Positions 43,595 to 52,198 of a stretch of DNA of 64,000 bases are shown one piece after another; position 1 is the first letter of the stretch, and every line of letters begins with the position of its first letter. This DNA comes from an uncultured Clostridia bacterium (lineage in GTDB: Bacteria > Bacillota > Clostridia > Christensenellales > CAG-138), in NCBI GenBank assembly GCA_947168565.1, contig CAMVMM010000002.1, forward strand, positions 89,766 to 153,765, read 5' to 3'. Under the pieces are notes generated by a model that had not been told where the DNA came from, searched no databases, and saw only the letters and a program-made list of their open reading frames with translations. Made by a program: the position numbers and the translations under genes.

Positions 43595-43978
43595 ATGCAC
43601 CTGCAGGAATCAGGCGAAATGTATCTTGAAACCATACTGCGGCTCTCCGAAAAGCTGGAGAAGGTCCGCAGCATCGATATTGCCGAGGAAATGGGCTATT
43701 CCAAGCCCAGCATAAGCCGCGCAATGCGCATTTTAAAGGAAAACGGCTTCGTGACCATAGACACGCTCGGAGCGGTCACGCTCACGGAAAAGGGGCGCGC
43801 CGCCGCCGAAAAAACCTATGAGCGCCACAGGGTGCTCACGGCGCTGTTTATGGGGCTTGGGGTGGATGAGGCCACCGCGACGGATGACGCATGCAAGATC
43901 GAGCACGTTATATCCGATGAAACCTTCGACGCGATAAAGCGCCACATGACAGAGAAAAAGGGCTTTCTGCCCGATTGA
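43595..43978 (+). CDS. DtxR-family metal-dependent regulator, iron-type ligands
   Basis: A 127-residue repressor with an N-terminal winged helix (SIDIAEEMGYSKPSISRAMRILKENGFV, ~28-55) and a dimerisation domain. The primary metal site of DtxR (Met10, Cys102, Glu105, His106) seems conserved as M in SGEMYLETI and C..EH in DACKIEHVIS, unlike Bacillus MntR, which uses Asp and Glu at the first positions. That favours Fe(II). There is no C-terminal FeoA/SH3 domain. GGGAGGTGATTTC precedes the ATG at 43595. No transporter lies beside it. Confidence 0.88.
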   Translation: MHLQESGEMYLETILRLSEKLEKVRSIDIAEEMGYSKPSISRAMRILKENGFVTIDTLGAVTLTEKGRAAAEKTYERHRVLTALFMGLGVDEATATDDACKIEHVISDETFDAIKRHMTEKKGFLPD

Positions 43979-44006
43979 CAAGGGCAAAACCAAGCGATAA
44001 TCGGAA

Positions 44007-44036
44007 AAAAGCTGCCGGGTAAACCGAGCAGCTTTT
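44007..44036. terminator. Bidirectional terminator between dtxR-like gene and murC
   Basis: AAAAGCTGC and GCAGCTTTT flank an inner CGGG/CCGA pairing; A and T runs on either side allow function for both convergent genes. Confidence 0.8.
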
Positions 44037-44121
44037 CATCTGTCCATAATACTAAATTTTATTTAAAACAATAGTTTTTATGAGTGGAGAAAACGCAAGA
44101 GCGGCTTGCTCTTTATTCCGC

Positions 44122-45519
44122 TTATTCGATAAACAGCTTGCTGCGGAGATACACGTCGCCGCTGCCGAGGGTGATCACAAGGTCGCCCTCGCGCGCGTTT
44201 TCTTTAAGGTATTCGTTTATCTCCTCAAAGGTGGGGATATATTTTGCGTTGTGCGATTCGCGATTTATCGCCTCCACCATATCCCTTGCGTGAACGCTGC
44301 CGTCGTCCGTCTCCCTGCCGGGGTAGATGTCCGGCACCAGCACCTCATCGGCGGTTTTAAAGCAGTCCACATTCTCAAGGAAGAGCGTTTTGGCGCGGGT
44401 GTAACTGTTGCATTGGAACACGGCGATCACGCGGCCGCCCTTCGCGGTGCGCACGGCGCTGTCCATCGCGGCGCGGATCTCGGCGGGATGATGCGCGTAA
44501 TCGTGAAAAACCTTAACGCCGTTCCGCTCGCCGTAATACTCAAAGCGGCGCTTGACGGAGTGAAACAGCGGCAGAGAGCGGGCAACGTCCTCAAAGGAAA
44601 CGCCGTGGGAGAGCGCCACCGCGCAAACGCCCAGCGCGTTCTGCACGTTGTGGATGCCGGGAACGTGCAGCTCGATCCGGCCGAGCCTTTCGCCCTTATG
44701 GACAACGTCGAACGAAGCGCAGCCAAGCTCGTCGAACTCGATATTCTCCGCCGTATAATCGGGCCTGTTTGCCTTATCAAGCCCGTAGGTTATCTTGTTG
44801 AGCGCAAATTCATCGAAAAGAGCGCGCACGTGCTCGTCGTCAACGGAGCCTATCAACAGCCCGTTTTCCGGCATGAGCTTTATGAACTTGCGGAAGGCGT
44901 TCACAATATTATCGAAGGTTTTGAAATAGTCCAGATGATCGTTGTCGATATTGTTTATCAGCACCACGGTGGGGTGGAGCGTAAGAAAGCTTTCAACGTA
45001 TTCGCAGGCCTCGGTGATGAAAAGCTCGCCGGAGCCGAGGCGGATGCCGCCGTTCAGAAAATCCACCATGCCGCCGACGTGTACCGTGGCGGAGGAGGCG
45101 CTTTTTTCCGCTATGAGCGCAAGCATGGAGGTGATGGTGGTTTTGCCGTGGCAGCCCGCGATGCCGATAACGTCGCCGTAATCCGCGCTGATGATGCCAA
45201 GCGCCTCGGAGCGCTCGATCTCAGGTATGCCAAGCTCCCTTGCGCGAACGCGCTCCACGTTGTCGTAAGGTATGGCGGCGGAATACACCACCGCGTCGCA
45301 GCCCTCAACGTTTTTCGCGTCGTGACCTATAAAAACGGGCACGCCAAGCTCCGTGAGCCTTTCGGTGAAGGGAGAAGCTGCGCGGTCGGAGCCCTGCACG
45401 AAGCAGCCCTTTGCGCGCAGGATCTGCGCAAGCCCGTTCATGGAGCAGCCGCCGATGCCTATAAAATGAACCTTGCCGCAAAGCTTTTTTGCAGCTGAAT
45501 TATTTTGTGAAACAGTCAT
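44122..45519 (-). CDS. murC: UDP-N-acetylmuramate-L-alanine ligase
   Basis: A 465-residue Mur ligase adding the first amino acid of the peptidoglycan stem peptide. HFIGIGGCSMNGLA (~18-31) is the UDP-binding loop, GIAGCHGKTTITSML (~119) the ATP loop (GCHGKT for the usual GTHGKT), ITEACEY (~168) and NNIDNDHLDYF (~188) the metal and Mg sites, RRFEYYGERNGVKVFHDYAHHPAEI (~325) the C-terminal hinge. Length is typical. AAAAAGGGGTC precedes the ATG. It stands alone, convergent with the regulator gene and with its own promoter at 45612-45640. Confidence 0.96.
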   Translation of the reverse strand: MTVSQNNSAAKKLCGKVHFIGIGGCSMNGLAQILRAKGCFVQGSDRAASPFTERLTELGVPVFIGHDAKNVEGCDAVVYSAAIPYDNVERVRARELGIPEIERSEALGIISADYGDVIGIAGCHGKTTITSMLALIAEKSASSATVHVGGMVDFLNGGIRLGSGELFITEACEYVESFLTLHPTVVLINNIDNDHLDYFKTFDNIVNAFRKFIKLMPENGLLIGSVDDEHVRALFDEFALNKITYGLDKANRPDYTAENIEFDELGCASFDVVHKGERLGRIELHVPGIHNVQNALGVCAVALSHGVSFEDVARSLPLFHSVKRRFEYYGERNGVKVFHDYAHHPAEIRAAMDSAVRTAKGGRVIAVFQCNSYTRAKTLFLENVDCFKTADEVLVPDIYPGRETDDGSVHARDMVEAINRESHNAKYIPTFEEINEYLKENAREGDLVITLGSGDVYLRSKLFIE

Positions 45520-45611
45520 CTTGACCCCTTTTTGCTTCGATAAGAAAGCGGATAATAGTTTTTGCGCCCTTCGCGGAGAAACCGGGAAGGATCAATACCT
45601 TCCAACGCTTC

Positions 45612-45640
45612 ATTATACTCCATTATTCGCAATTTGGCAA
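45612..45640 (-). promoter_or_regulatory. Promoter of murC
   Basis: On the minus strand TTGCCA (45635-45640), 17 bp, TATAAT (45612-45617), about 90 bases before the murC start. The rest of 45641-45834 holds no gene that I can support. Confidence 0.7.
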
Positions 45641-45834
45641 CTTTTTTTGTTTTCCACGCATGGAAATGCTGATTGCAGCTTTAACTGTCCGGTCCACAAA
45701 GGGGTATTGCTCAGCCATCCGCCGGTTTTCGCCGCGCGTTTCGTTTGCCCGAAGGTTGACCTGTGCGCTCATAGCGCTATTCAATGCGGCGGCATACTGC
45801 GATCGACACATACTGCGATCTCCCGATTTTTTGC

Positions 45835-46160
45835 TTGACAAACGCACGGAATAGTAATAGAATATGGGGCATAATATGATTGCAGGCTGTGAAGGAAAGA
45901 GTAGGGCTTTTTTCCGCAAGGGGTTTTTCTCCCGCAAGAGATCCGCCGGTTGGTGCAAGGCGGCGCGGAGGCGGCTTGAACATGGCTCCGGAGCCTCCTT
46001 TGGCAAGGGCGCGCTGCGCTTCAGCCGGGGCGCGTGCGCGCGTTAAAGCGCATAATGAAGCCCGCGTTTTTCACGCGGGGAAGCAGGGTGGTACCGCGTT
46101 GATTGCTTCGCCCCTGTGTCCTTTCGGACGCGGGGGCTTTTTTGTGCCGATCGGCCCCTG
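45835..46160 (+). promoter_or_regulatory. Promoter and T-box leader, methionine specifier, controlling metG
   Basis: The promoter is TTGACA (45835-45840), 17 bp, TAGAAT (45858-45863). Stem I contains the GGTTGGTGCAA loop (~45946-45956) and the specifier ATG at 45982-45984 in GAACATGGCTCCGGAGCC. The T-box GGGTGGTACCGCG is at about 46086-46098, followed by a terminator stem (GCCCCTGTGTCC with GGACGCGGGGGC) and a run of seven T. Methionine T-boxes on metG are a standard clostridial arrangement. Confidence 0.9.
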
Positions 46161-46199
46161 CCCGAAAAACCAAAACTACAACGGAAAAGGAAAATCAAA

Positions 46200-48263
46200 A
46201 TGTCTGAAAAGATCAAAGCACCGTATTACATCACCACACCCATCTATTACCCGAGCGCCAATCTGCACATCGGGCATACCTACTGCACCGTGAATACCGA
46301 CGCGCTTGCAAGGTATAAGCGCCTCACGGGTCACGAGGTCTATTTTCTCACCGGCGCAGATGAGCACGGCCAGAAGATAGAGCGCAAGGCGGAGGAGGCG
46401 GGCGTTACCCCTCAGCAGTTTGTGGACGATATCGTAAAGGGCTTCCACGCGCTGTGGGAGCTTATGGATATTTCGCACGACGGCTTCGTGCGCACCACGG
46501 ACGATTATCATATTGCCTGCGTTCAAAAGGTTTTTAAAAAGCTCTATGATAAGGGCGATATCTATAAAAGCAGCTATAAGGGCATGTACTGCACGCCCTG
46601 CGAGAGCTTTTGGACGGAAACCCAGCTCAAGGAATCCGGCGGCGTTTGCCCGGACTGCGGCAGGCCGGTGGAGGAGGTTGAGGAGGAGAGCTATTTTCTG
46701 AACGTCAGCAAATACGCGCCGCGCCTCATAGAGTATATAAATGAAAATCCGGATTTCATCCAGCCCCCGTCAAGAGCCAAGGAGATGCTGAATAATTTCC
46801 TGCTGCCGGGCCTGGAGGATCTTTGCGTCAGCCGCAGCACCTTCAAATGGGGCGTGCCGGTGGATTTTGACGATAAGCACGTGATCTACGTTTGGTTCGA
46901 CGCCGTGCTGAACTATCTTTCCAAGCTCGGCTATCTCGCGGATAACGACGAGCTTTTCAAAAAGTTCTGGCCCGCAAGCGTGCACGTCGTGGGCAAGGAG
47001 ATAATCCGCTTCCATACGATCGTTTGGCCCATCATGCTGATGGCGCTCGATCTGCCCCTTCCCAAGCAGGTTTACGGCCACGGCTGGCTGGTGCTGGACG
47101 GCAGGAAGATGGGCAAATCCGTGGGCAACGTGGTGGATCCCGTGGCGCTCGTGGGCAGATACGGCGTGGACGCCATCCGCTACTTCCTGCTTTCAGAATT
47201 CCAGTTTGGAATAGACGGCAATTTCAACAACGAGATCCTGATCACCCGCATAAACAGCGACCTTGCAAACGACCTCGGCAACCTGCTTTCGCGCACCGTT
47301 GCCATGATAGAAAAATACTTCGGCGGCGAGGTGCCGGAGGCGAAGGTATATGTTTCCGAGGAAGACGACACGATCATCCCCGTTGCCTCTGCGCTGCATG
47401 AAAGGGTGGAGGCGGCGATGAACGCCGTGCATCCGAACGAGGCGCTTGCCGAGATATTCAGGCTGATAAGGCTTTGCAATAAGTATATCGACGTCACCGC
47501 CCCCTGGGTGCTTGCCAAGGATGAATCAAAGCGCGACCGTCTCGGCACCGTGCTTTACAACCTTGCGGAGTGCATGAGGATAGTGGGCGTTTGCCTGCAG
47601 CCCTTTTTGACCCGCACCGCCCCGAGGATCTTCGAGCAGCTCGGCATAAGCGGCAACGAAGCGCTCACCGGCTTTGAGTCCATAGAGCGGTTCGGCTTGC
47701 TGCCGGCCGGCACGAAGGTGGTAAAGGGCGAGGCGCTGTTCCCGCGTATCGATATCAAAAAGGAGCTGGAATACCTTGAGAGCCTGATGCCGAAAACCGA
47801 GGAAAAGCAGGAGGAAAAGAAGGCCGAGAATGCCGAGAAGGCCGAGAAGAGCGAAAAGAGCGAAAAAGGCGAAAAGAGCGGCAAGGACGAAAAGAGCGCA
47901 CGGGAAAAGCCCGAAGCGGACGGGGAAAAGCTGACCGAAATCAGCTACGACGACTTTGCCAAGCTCGATCTGCGCCTTGCGAAGGTGGTTGCCTGCGAGG
48001 AGGTGCCGAAGTCCAAGAAGCTGCTCAAGTTCACGCTCGATCTGGGCGGCGAGGAGCGCACCGTGCTTTCCGGCATCAAGAATTGGTTCGGCACAAATGA
48101 TCTCATCGGCAAAACCGTGGTGGTGGTCGCCAATCTCGCGCCGCGCACCATGGCGGGCATCGAGAGCCACGGCATGATACTCTGCGCAAGCGACGCGGGG
48201 GATGTGCATCTTTCACCCCTCACCACCATGAGCGAGATGGAGAGCGGGCTGAAGGTTCGCTGA
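46200..48263 (+). CDS. metG: Methionine-tRNA ligase with C-terminal tRNA-binding domain
   Basis: A 687-residue class I synthetase. HIGH is at residues 23-26 (PSANLHIGHTYC); a zinc-binding CxxC...CxxC pair lies in MYCTPCESFW and VCPDCGRP (~123-160); the second signature is KMGKS near 302, a variant of KMSKS. The catalytic part ends near 520. A Lys/Glu/Ser-rich linker (~525-575) leads to an OB-fold tRNA-binding domain (YDDFAKLDLRLAKVV ... LAPRTMAGIESHGMIL) like Trbp111. The ATG at 46200 follows AAGGAAAATCAAA, just after the T-box terminator. Confidence 0.96.
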   Translation: MSEKIKAPYYITTPIYYPSANLHIGHTYCTVNTDALARYKRLTGHEVYFLTGADEHGQKIERKAEEAGVTPQQFVDDIVKGFHALWELMDISHDGFVRTTDDYHIACVQKVFKKLYDKGDIYKSSYKGMYCTPCESFWTETQLKESGGVCPDCGRPVEEVEEESYFLNVSKYAPRLIEYINENPDFIQPPSRAKEMLNNFLLPGLEDLCVSRSTFKWGVPVDFDDKHVIYVWFDAVLNYLSKLGYLADNDELFKKFWPASVHVVGKEIIRFHTIVWPIMLMALDLPLPKQVYGHGWLVLDGRKMGKSVGNVVDPVALVGRYGVDAIRYFLLSEFQFGIDGNFNNEILITRINSDLANDLGNLLSRTVAMIEKYFGGEVPEAKVYVSEEDDTIIPVASALHERVEAAMNAVHPNEALAEIFRLIRLCNKYIDVTAPWVLAKDESKRDRLGTVLYNLAECMRIVGVCLQPFLTRTAPRIFEQLGISGNEALTGFESIERFGLLPAGTKVVKGEALFPRIDIKKELEYLESLMPKTEEKQEEKKAENAEKAEKSEKSEKGEKSGKDEKSAREKPEADGEKLTEISYDDFAKLDLRLAKVVACEEVPKSKKLLKFTLDLGGEERTVLSGIKNWFGTNDLIGKTVVVVANLAPRTMAGIESHGMILCASDAGDVHLSPLTTMSEMESGLKVR

Positions 48264-48341
48264 CACGGCGGGCATGAAGGGCTTATGAAGGAGGAGCGCA
48301 ATTCGGCTGCGGCGGCACGCGCCGCGGAAAAGGAGAAGAAT

Positions 48342-48638
48342 ATGCAAAAGGACGGGCCTGTGCAGGGAAAGATATTCGCCATGAATGCAACGCTGCAATC
48401 CGTGCTTTGGGTGCTCGGCATGGCATTGGCGTTTTTCCCGATTTTCCTGCTGATAGCCTTTGCCGAGCAGCTCGGACGCACGCTCTACGCGCTGCTCTGG
48501 GGCGTATACCTCGGGGCGATGGCCGCAGCATACGGCGTGATCGACCGCAGAAAGCGCCGCCGCATCGAGAGGATCTATGAGGCGGATGCGAAAAATTGCG
48601 AACGAACGATCGATGGAGAAATAAGGAAGCTTCAATGA
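48342..48638 (+). CDS. Small two-helix membrane protein
   Basis: A ~98-residue protein: short N-terminus, two membrane helices (about 17-40 and 46-65) and a basic tail (DRRKRRRIERIYEADAKNCERTIDGEIRKLQ) likely in the cytoplasm. No family recognised. The ATG at 48342 has AAAGGAGAAGAAT before it; an in-frame ATG at 48285, 21 bases after metG, is possible and would add 19 charged residues. Probably cotranscribed with metG. The hairpin element copy 3 begins three bases after its stop. Confidence 0.6.
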   Translation: MQKDGPVQGKIFAMNATLQSVLWVLGMALAFFPIFLLIAFAEQLGRTLYALLWGVYLGAMAAAYGVIDRRKRRRIERIYEADAKNCERTIDGEIRKLQ

Positions 48639-48640
48639 TC

Positions 48641-48718
48641 GAAAGGGGCAATACTGTTTTATACTGTTGACGCGCCATACATACCGCCGGAGCATTCAGG
48701 GCTTTATTGGCGCGTTAA
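48641..48718 (+). repeat. Dispersed hairpin element, copy 3
   Basis: Begins GAAAGGGGCAATACTG; the stem is TTGACGCGCC (48667-48676) / GGCGCGTTAA (48709-48718) around CATACATACCGCCGGAGCATTC and GGGCTTTA. Relative to copies 1 and 2 the stem has GCGCC/GGCGC in place of GTGCC/GGCAC, a paired change. Confidence 0.8.
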
Positions 48719-48762
48719 TGGTATGGATGCGCATAAATAATAGTATGGATTTTTTGAACGAC

Positions 48763-48788
48763 AAAAGGCCGCCCGAGGGCGGCCTTTT
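48763..48788. terminator. Strong bidirectional terminator between metG operon and coaX
   Basis: AAAAGGCCGCCC and GGGCGGCCTTTT form a perfect 12-bp stem with a two-base loop. It would end both the plus-strand metG transcript and the minus-strand coaX transcript. Confidence 0.85.
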
Positions 48789-48913
48789 GCCAACAGTAAA
48801 CAGGAAGGAAATACATGAATCGGAAGCTCCTCATTGCTCCTCATCTGACTATATAACGAATCAAGAACGGCGGCGGTTGAGTGGGAAATAATATATTTTC
48901 AAAACCCTTCCGA

Positions 48914-49681
48914 TCATGCCCTGTTCATCTTATAGATAACGTTCAGCCCCTGAAGAAGCAGATCTCTCTCCAGTATGATGTCGTGCCTGCAGAGGGGAAT
49001 GATATACGGCGCGGAGCCGCCCGTGGCGATGATGGTGGAGCTGTGTCCAAGCTCCTCCGCCATGCGGTCGATAATGCCGTCCAGCATCGCGGCGGAGCCG
49101 TACATTATGCCGCTGCGCATCGCCTCGACCGTGTTTTTGGCGATCACGTTGCCGGGCTGATCGAGGTTGATGCCGGGAAGCTGCGCGGTGCGGCTTGTGA
49201 GCGCATCCAGCGAAATTCTGGGGCCGGCCATGATAACGCCGCCAAGGTACATATTCCTGGGCTCTATCACCTCGATGGTGGTGGCGGTGCCGATGTCGAT
49301 AAGTATGAGCGGCGCCTGTCTGGTGGCAAGGGCGGCAACGGCGATCACGATTCGGTCCGAGCCGACCTGCGCTGGGTTGTCCAGGCGGATGTCGAGCCCC
49401 GTCTTGAGCCCGTGTCCAACCACCATGGGGGGCTTTTTGATTATCTTATACACACCGTTGCGCACCGCGTTGAAAACGGGGGGAACCACCGAGGAAATGA
49501 TGCAGTCCTCAATATTCTCGATGCGGCAGCCGAAGGTTTCAAGCATGCTCTTGATCTCCACGCCGTATTGATCGGAGGTGCGCGTTTTATCGGTTGCAAT
49601 ACGAACCTCGCATATTATTTCGTCGTTCTCAATGCAGCCGATGGTGATATTGGTGTTGCCGATGTCGATTGCCAGAAGCAT
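48914..49681 (-). CDS. coaX: Type III pantothenate kinase
   Basis: A 255-residue ASKHA-fold kinase, first step of CoA synthesis. The phosphate-1 motif AIDIGNTNITIG (4-15), the pantothenate-binding GLDIRLDNPAQVGSDRIV (~93-110), phosphate-2 LIDIGTATTIEV (~127) and the adenosine motif IIATGGSAPYI (~222) are all present. CoaX enzymes need a monovalent cation and are not feedback-inhibited by CoA. AAAGGATAATTCC precedes the ATG. The PanT-like transporter gene lies 30 bases upstream. Confidence 0.95.
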   Translation of the reverse strand: MLLAIDIGNTNITIGCIENDEIICEVRIATDKTRTSDQYGVEIKSMLETFGCRIENIEDCIISSVVPPVFNAVRNGVYKIIKKPPMVVGHGLKTGLDIRLDNPAQVGSDRIVIAVAALATRQAPLILIDIGTATTIEVIEPRNMYLGGVIMAGPRISLDALTSRTAQLPGINLDQPGNVIAKNTVEAMRSGIMYGSAAMLDGIIDRMAEELGHSSTIIATGGSAPYIIPLCRHDIILERDLLLQGLNVIYKMNRA

Positions 49682-49711
49682 TTTGGAATTATCCTTTCGA
49701 GGGTAGTTTTA

Positions 49712-50575
49712 TCAGTTTTCCTTTTTATTCACGGGCAGCACCCTCGCGCCGTAGAGCGCGGTGCCCACAAGACCCGAGATGATGGTGGAAACCACCATTT
49801 CCACAAGCGCGTTCACGCCCACGAAGGCGATGATGAACATGAGAAAATTCCGCCCGTCCATAAGCTTTTGAACGTATTCGGTGTGGCCAAACAGCACCAC
49901 GAGCGCGGTCATAAAGAAGGCGGTGTTCAGGAAAGCGGAGAGGAAGCCCGCAATAAAGCATTCCGGCATGAGCTTGCTTTCCTTTTTGGCGGGGCTCCTG
50001 AATTTATTCACAAGCGCAAGCGCGATTATCGCAAGACCCACCGCTATTGCGATGATTCCGAAGATGATGAACGCCGTGCCGGGGCTCTGACCCGCTTCGG
50101 CAAGCCTGTTTTTCTCCGCGCCCGTTGAGATCACCACCGCGCCCGCAGCGGCAAGGATGATGCCGATTATGGAGCCGAAAACGAGCGTAAGGTTCTTTGC
50201 GCTGTATTTTTTAAACAGATCGCGCAGCGCATTGTATACAAGGCCGACGAGCAGTCCGTCCAGCGCGCGCGGCACGAATCTTTGCACGAACGCAAGGAAG
50301 GGGTTTATGCCGAAAAGCACTATGCCCATGCCGCTCGGAATGCCGATGGAAAGGCACTGCAAAAAGCTGAGCAGACCGAAGATGGAGCCGATGATAAGCC
50401 CGCCGATGGGCCCGAGGGCAATCGCCGCTATCGCCACGGGAATGATATTGAGCGTGATGGAAAGCGGGCCGATGGGTATCGTGCCGAGCGGGGTGAAAGA
50501 AAACACCATCAGTATCGCCGTTAAAAGCGCAAGGATGGTGAAGTATTTCATGTTCATTCTGTTTGCTTTTTTCAT
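49712..50575 (-). CDS. ECF transporter S component, probably for pantothenate
   Basis: A 287-residue membrane protein with about six to seven helices. The start MKYFTILALLTAILMVFSFTPLGTIPIGPLSITLNIIPVAI is the pattern of S components of energy-coupling-factor transporters (PF12822-like), with IPVAIAAIALGPIGGLIIGSIFG following. A longer middle insert (~125-185) adds helices. Being in an operon with coaX and divergent from coaBC, the likely substrate is pantothenate (PanT); the energising EcfAAT module is not in the window. GTAGGAGGCAAAA precedes the ATG. Confidence 0.85.
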   Translation of the reverse strand: MKKANRMNMKYFTILALLTAILMVFSFTPLGTIPIGPLSITLNIIPVAIAAIALGPIGGLIIGSIFGLLSFLQCLSIGIPSGMGIVLFGINPFLAFVQRFVPRALDGLLVGLVYNALRDLFKKYSAKNLTLVFGSIIGIILAAAGAVVISTGAEKNRLAEAGQSPGTAFIIFGIIAIAVGLAIIALALVNKFRSPAKKESKLMPECFIAGFLSAFLNTAFFMTALVVLFGHTEYVQKLMDGRNFLMFIIAFVGVNALVEMVVSTIISGLVGTALYGARVLPVNKKEN

Positions 50576-50696
50576 TTTTGCCTCCTACTGCCGCTCTTTT
50601 TTTGATGCGGCGTATTTATTGAGTGTTCGGAGCGGGCGGTTTTTTATCTCGCTGTTCTTCGCAGGGGATAAAACGCGAATGCCGCCGCTCACGCTA

Positions 50697-50725
50697 ATTA
50701 TATCCCTATCGAAATGCTTTTGCAA
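50697..50725 (-). promoter_or_regulatory. Promoter of the panT-like/coaX operon
   Basis: Minus strand: TTGCAA (50720-50725), 17 bp, TATAAT (50697-50702). It lies back to back with the coaBC promoter, the two -35 boxes only 22 bases apart. Confidence 0.75.
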
Positions 50726-50747
50726 GTTTTTTCCAAAAAAACGGCTC

Positions 50748-50776
50748 TTTACAAAACCGTTAAAAAAGGATATACT
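50748..50776 (+). promoter_or_regulatory. Promoter of coaBC
   Basis: TTTACA (50748-50753), 17 bp, TATACT (50771-50776). A second TATAAT follows at 50778-50783, so the exact start may differ by a few bases. Confidence 0.7.
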
Positions 50777-50854
50777 GTATAATGGAGCTGTGGGGCAGCT
50801 CTTGCCGCAGCTTCGACAAATAATCGTCATTTTTTAAGTAATCGGGAGGCGAAT

Positions 50855-52045
50855 ATGCTTAAAGGGAAAACCGTACTGCTTGGAGTAACGGGCGGCATAG
50901 CCGCATACAAGGCGGCGGCGCTGACGAGTATGCTTGTAAAGCAGCATGCCTCGGTCGAGGTCGTGATGACGAAAAACGCGGCTCAGTTCGTTGCCCCGCT
51001 CACCTTCGAGCAGCTTTCGGGCAATCGCGTTTCAATAGATACCTTCGATAGAAACTTCGTGCATAAGGTGGAGCATATCTCGCTTGCAAAGCGCACCGAC
51101 CTCGTTATAGTCGCGCCCGCCACGGCGAATATCTGCGCCAAATTTGCGCACGGCATTGCGGACGATATGCTTTCCACAACCGTGCTTGCCTGCCGCTGCC
51201 CGAAGCTCGTTGCGCCCGCCATGAACACCAATATGTATGAAAACCAAGTGACGCAGGATAATCTTGAGATCCTGCGCGGCTACGGCTGGAAGGTCATAAC
51301 CCCCGCCTCCGGCCGCCTCGCCTGCGGCGACGTGGGCGCGGGCAAGCTCCCCGAGCCGGAGGAGCTTTTGTGGCATATACTCAAGGAAATAGGCATGGAG
51401 CACGATCTTGAAGGAAAGAAGGTGCTTGTAACGGCAGGCCCAACGCGCGAAAGAATCGACCCCGTGCGCTATATAACCAATCATTCAAGCGGTAAAATGG
51501 GCTGCGCAATTGCTAAAATGGCGATGCTGAGGGGCGCGGAGGTTACGCTCGTTGCGGGCCCAATGGAGGTTGCGCCGCCGCCGTTTGTGCAGGTGGTGAA
51601 CGTTGAGAGCGCCGAGGAAATGTATAATGCCGTAACGGAGCGGGCGGGGGAGATGGATATGATCTTCAAGGCCGCCGCCGTTGCGGACTACACGCCCGTG
51701 GAATATTTCGATGAAAAGGTCAAGAAAAAGGACGGCGATATGAGCATTCCGCTTCGCCGCACCAAGGATATTCTTAAAACCCTCGGCGAAACAAGGCGCG
51801 AGGGTCAGGTGATATGCGGCTTTTCCATGGAAACCGAGAATCTTATCGAAAACAGCCGCAAAAAGCTTGAAAAAAAGAACGTGGATATGATCTGCGCAAA
51901 TAATCTCAAGGTCAGCGGCGCGGGCTTCGGCACGGACACGAACGTGATAACCGTTATCACAAAAACCGGCATGAGCGAGCTTCCGCTCCAATCCAAGGAC
52001 AGCGCGGCGAATGAAATACTGAATATCGCGGCGGGTATGCTGTAA
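50855..52045 (+). CDS. coaBC: Phosphopantothenoylcysteine decarboxylase / phosphopantothenate-cysteine ligase
   Basis: A 396-residue bifunctional flavoprotein for the second and third CoA steps. The CoaC part has LLGVTGGIAAYKAA (8-21), the active-site His in VEHISLAKRTDL (~71), the PAMNTNMYE flavin motif (~122) and the Cys in RLACGDVGAGKLPEPEE (~153). The CoaB part starts near 186 with KKVLVTAGPTRERIDPVRYITNHSSGKMG and has AAAVADYTPVEY (~272) and KTKDIL-like RRTKDILKTLG (~300). GGGAGGCGAAT precedes the ATG. It is divergent from the PanT-like/coaX operon. Confidence 0.96.
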   Translation: MLKGKTVLLGVTGGIAAYKAAALTSMLVKQHASVEVVMTKNAAQFVAPLTFEQLSGNRVSIDTFDRNFVHKVEHISLAKRTDLVIVAPATANICAKFAHGIADDMLSTTVLACRCPKLVAPAMNTNMYENQVTQDNLEILRGYGWKVITPASGRLACGDVGAGKLPEPEELLWHILKEIGMEHDLEGKKVLVTAGPTRERIDPVRYITNHSSGKMGCAIAKMAMLRGAEVTLVAGPMEVAPPPFVQVVNVESAEEMYNAVTERAGEMDMIFKAAAVADYTPVEYFDEKVKKKDGDMSIPLRRTKDILKTLGETRREGQVICGFSMETENLIENSRKKLEKKNVDMICANNLKVSGAGFGTDTNVITVITKTGMSELPLQSKDSAANEILNIAAGML

Positions 52046-52198
52046 AGAAAAAAACGAGGGCTGACGGCGGATATATGAAGATCGAATGCAGAATGTGAAA
52101 AAATAGAACTGTAATAATCTATCAAAGGAGTTGCTTTCGGAACGGGCGGTGCATTTCATGCGGAATCGATCGAGCTCCTCCGAGCGGAAAGAGGTATT

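Noticed and set aside
45623-46006. Frames in the murC-metG gap on both strands
   Set aside because: The region is explained by the murC promoter and the metG T-box; the frames cross the T-box stems and lack start signals.
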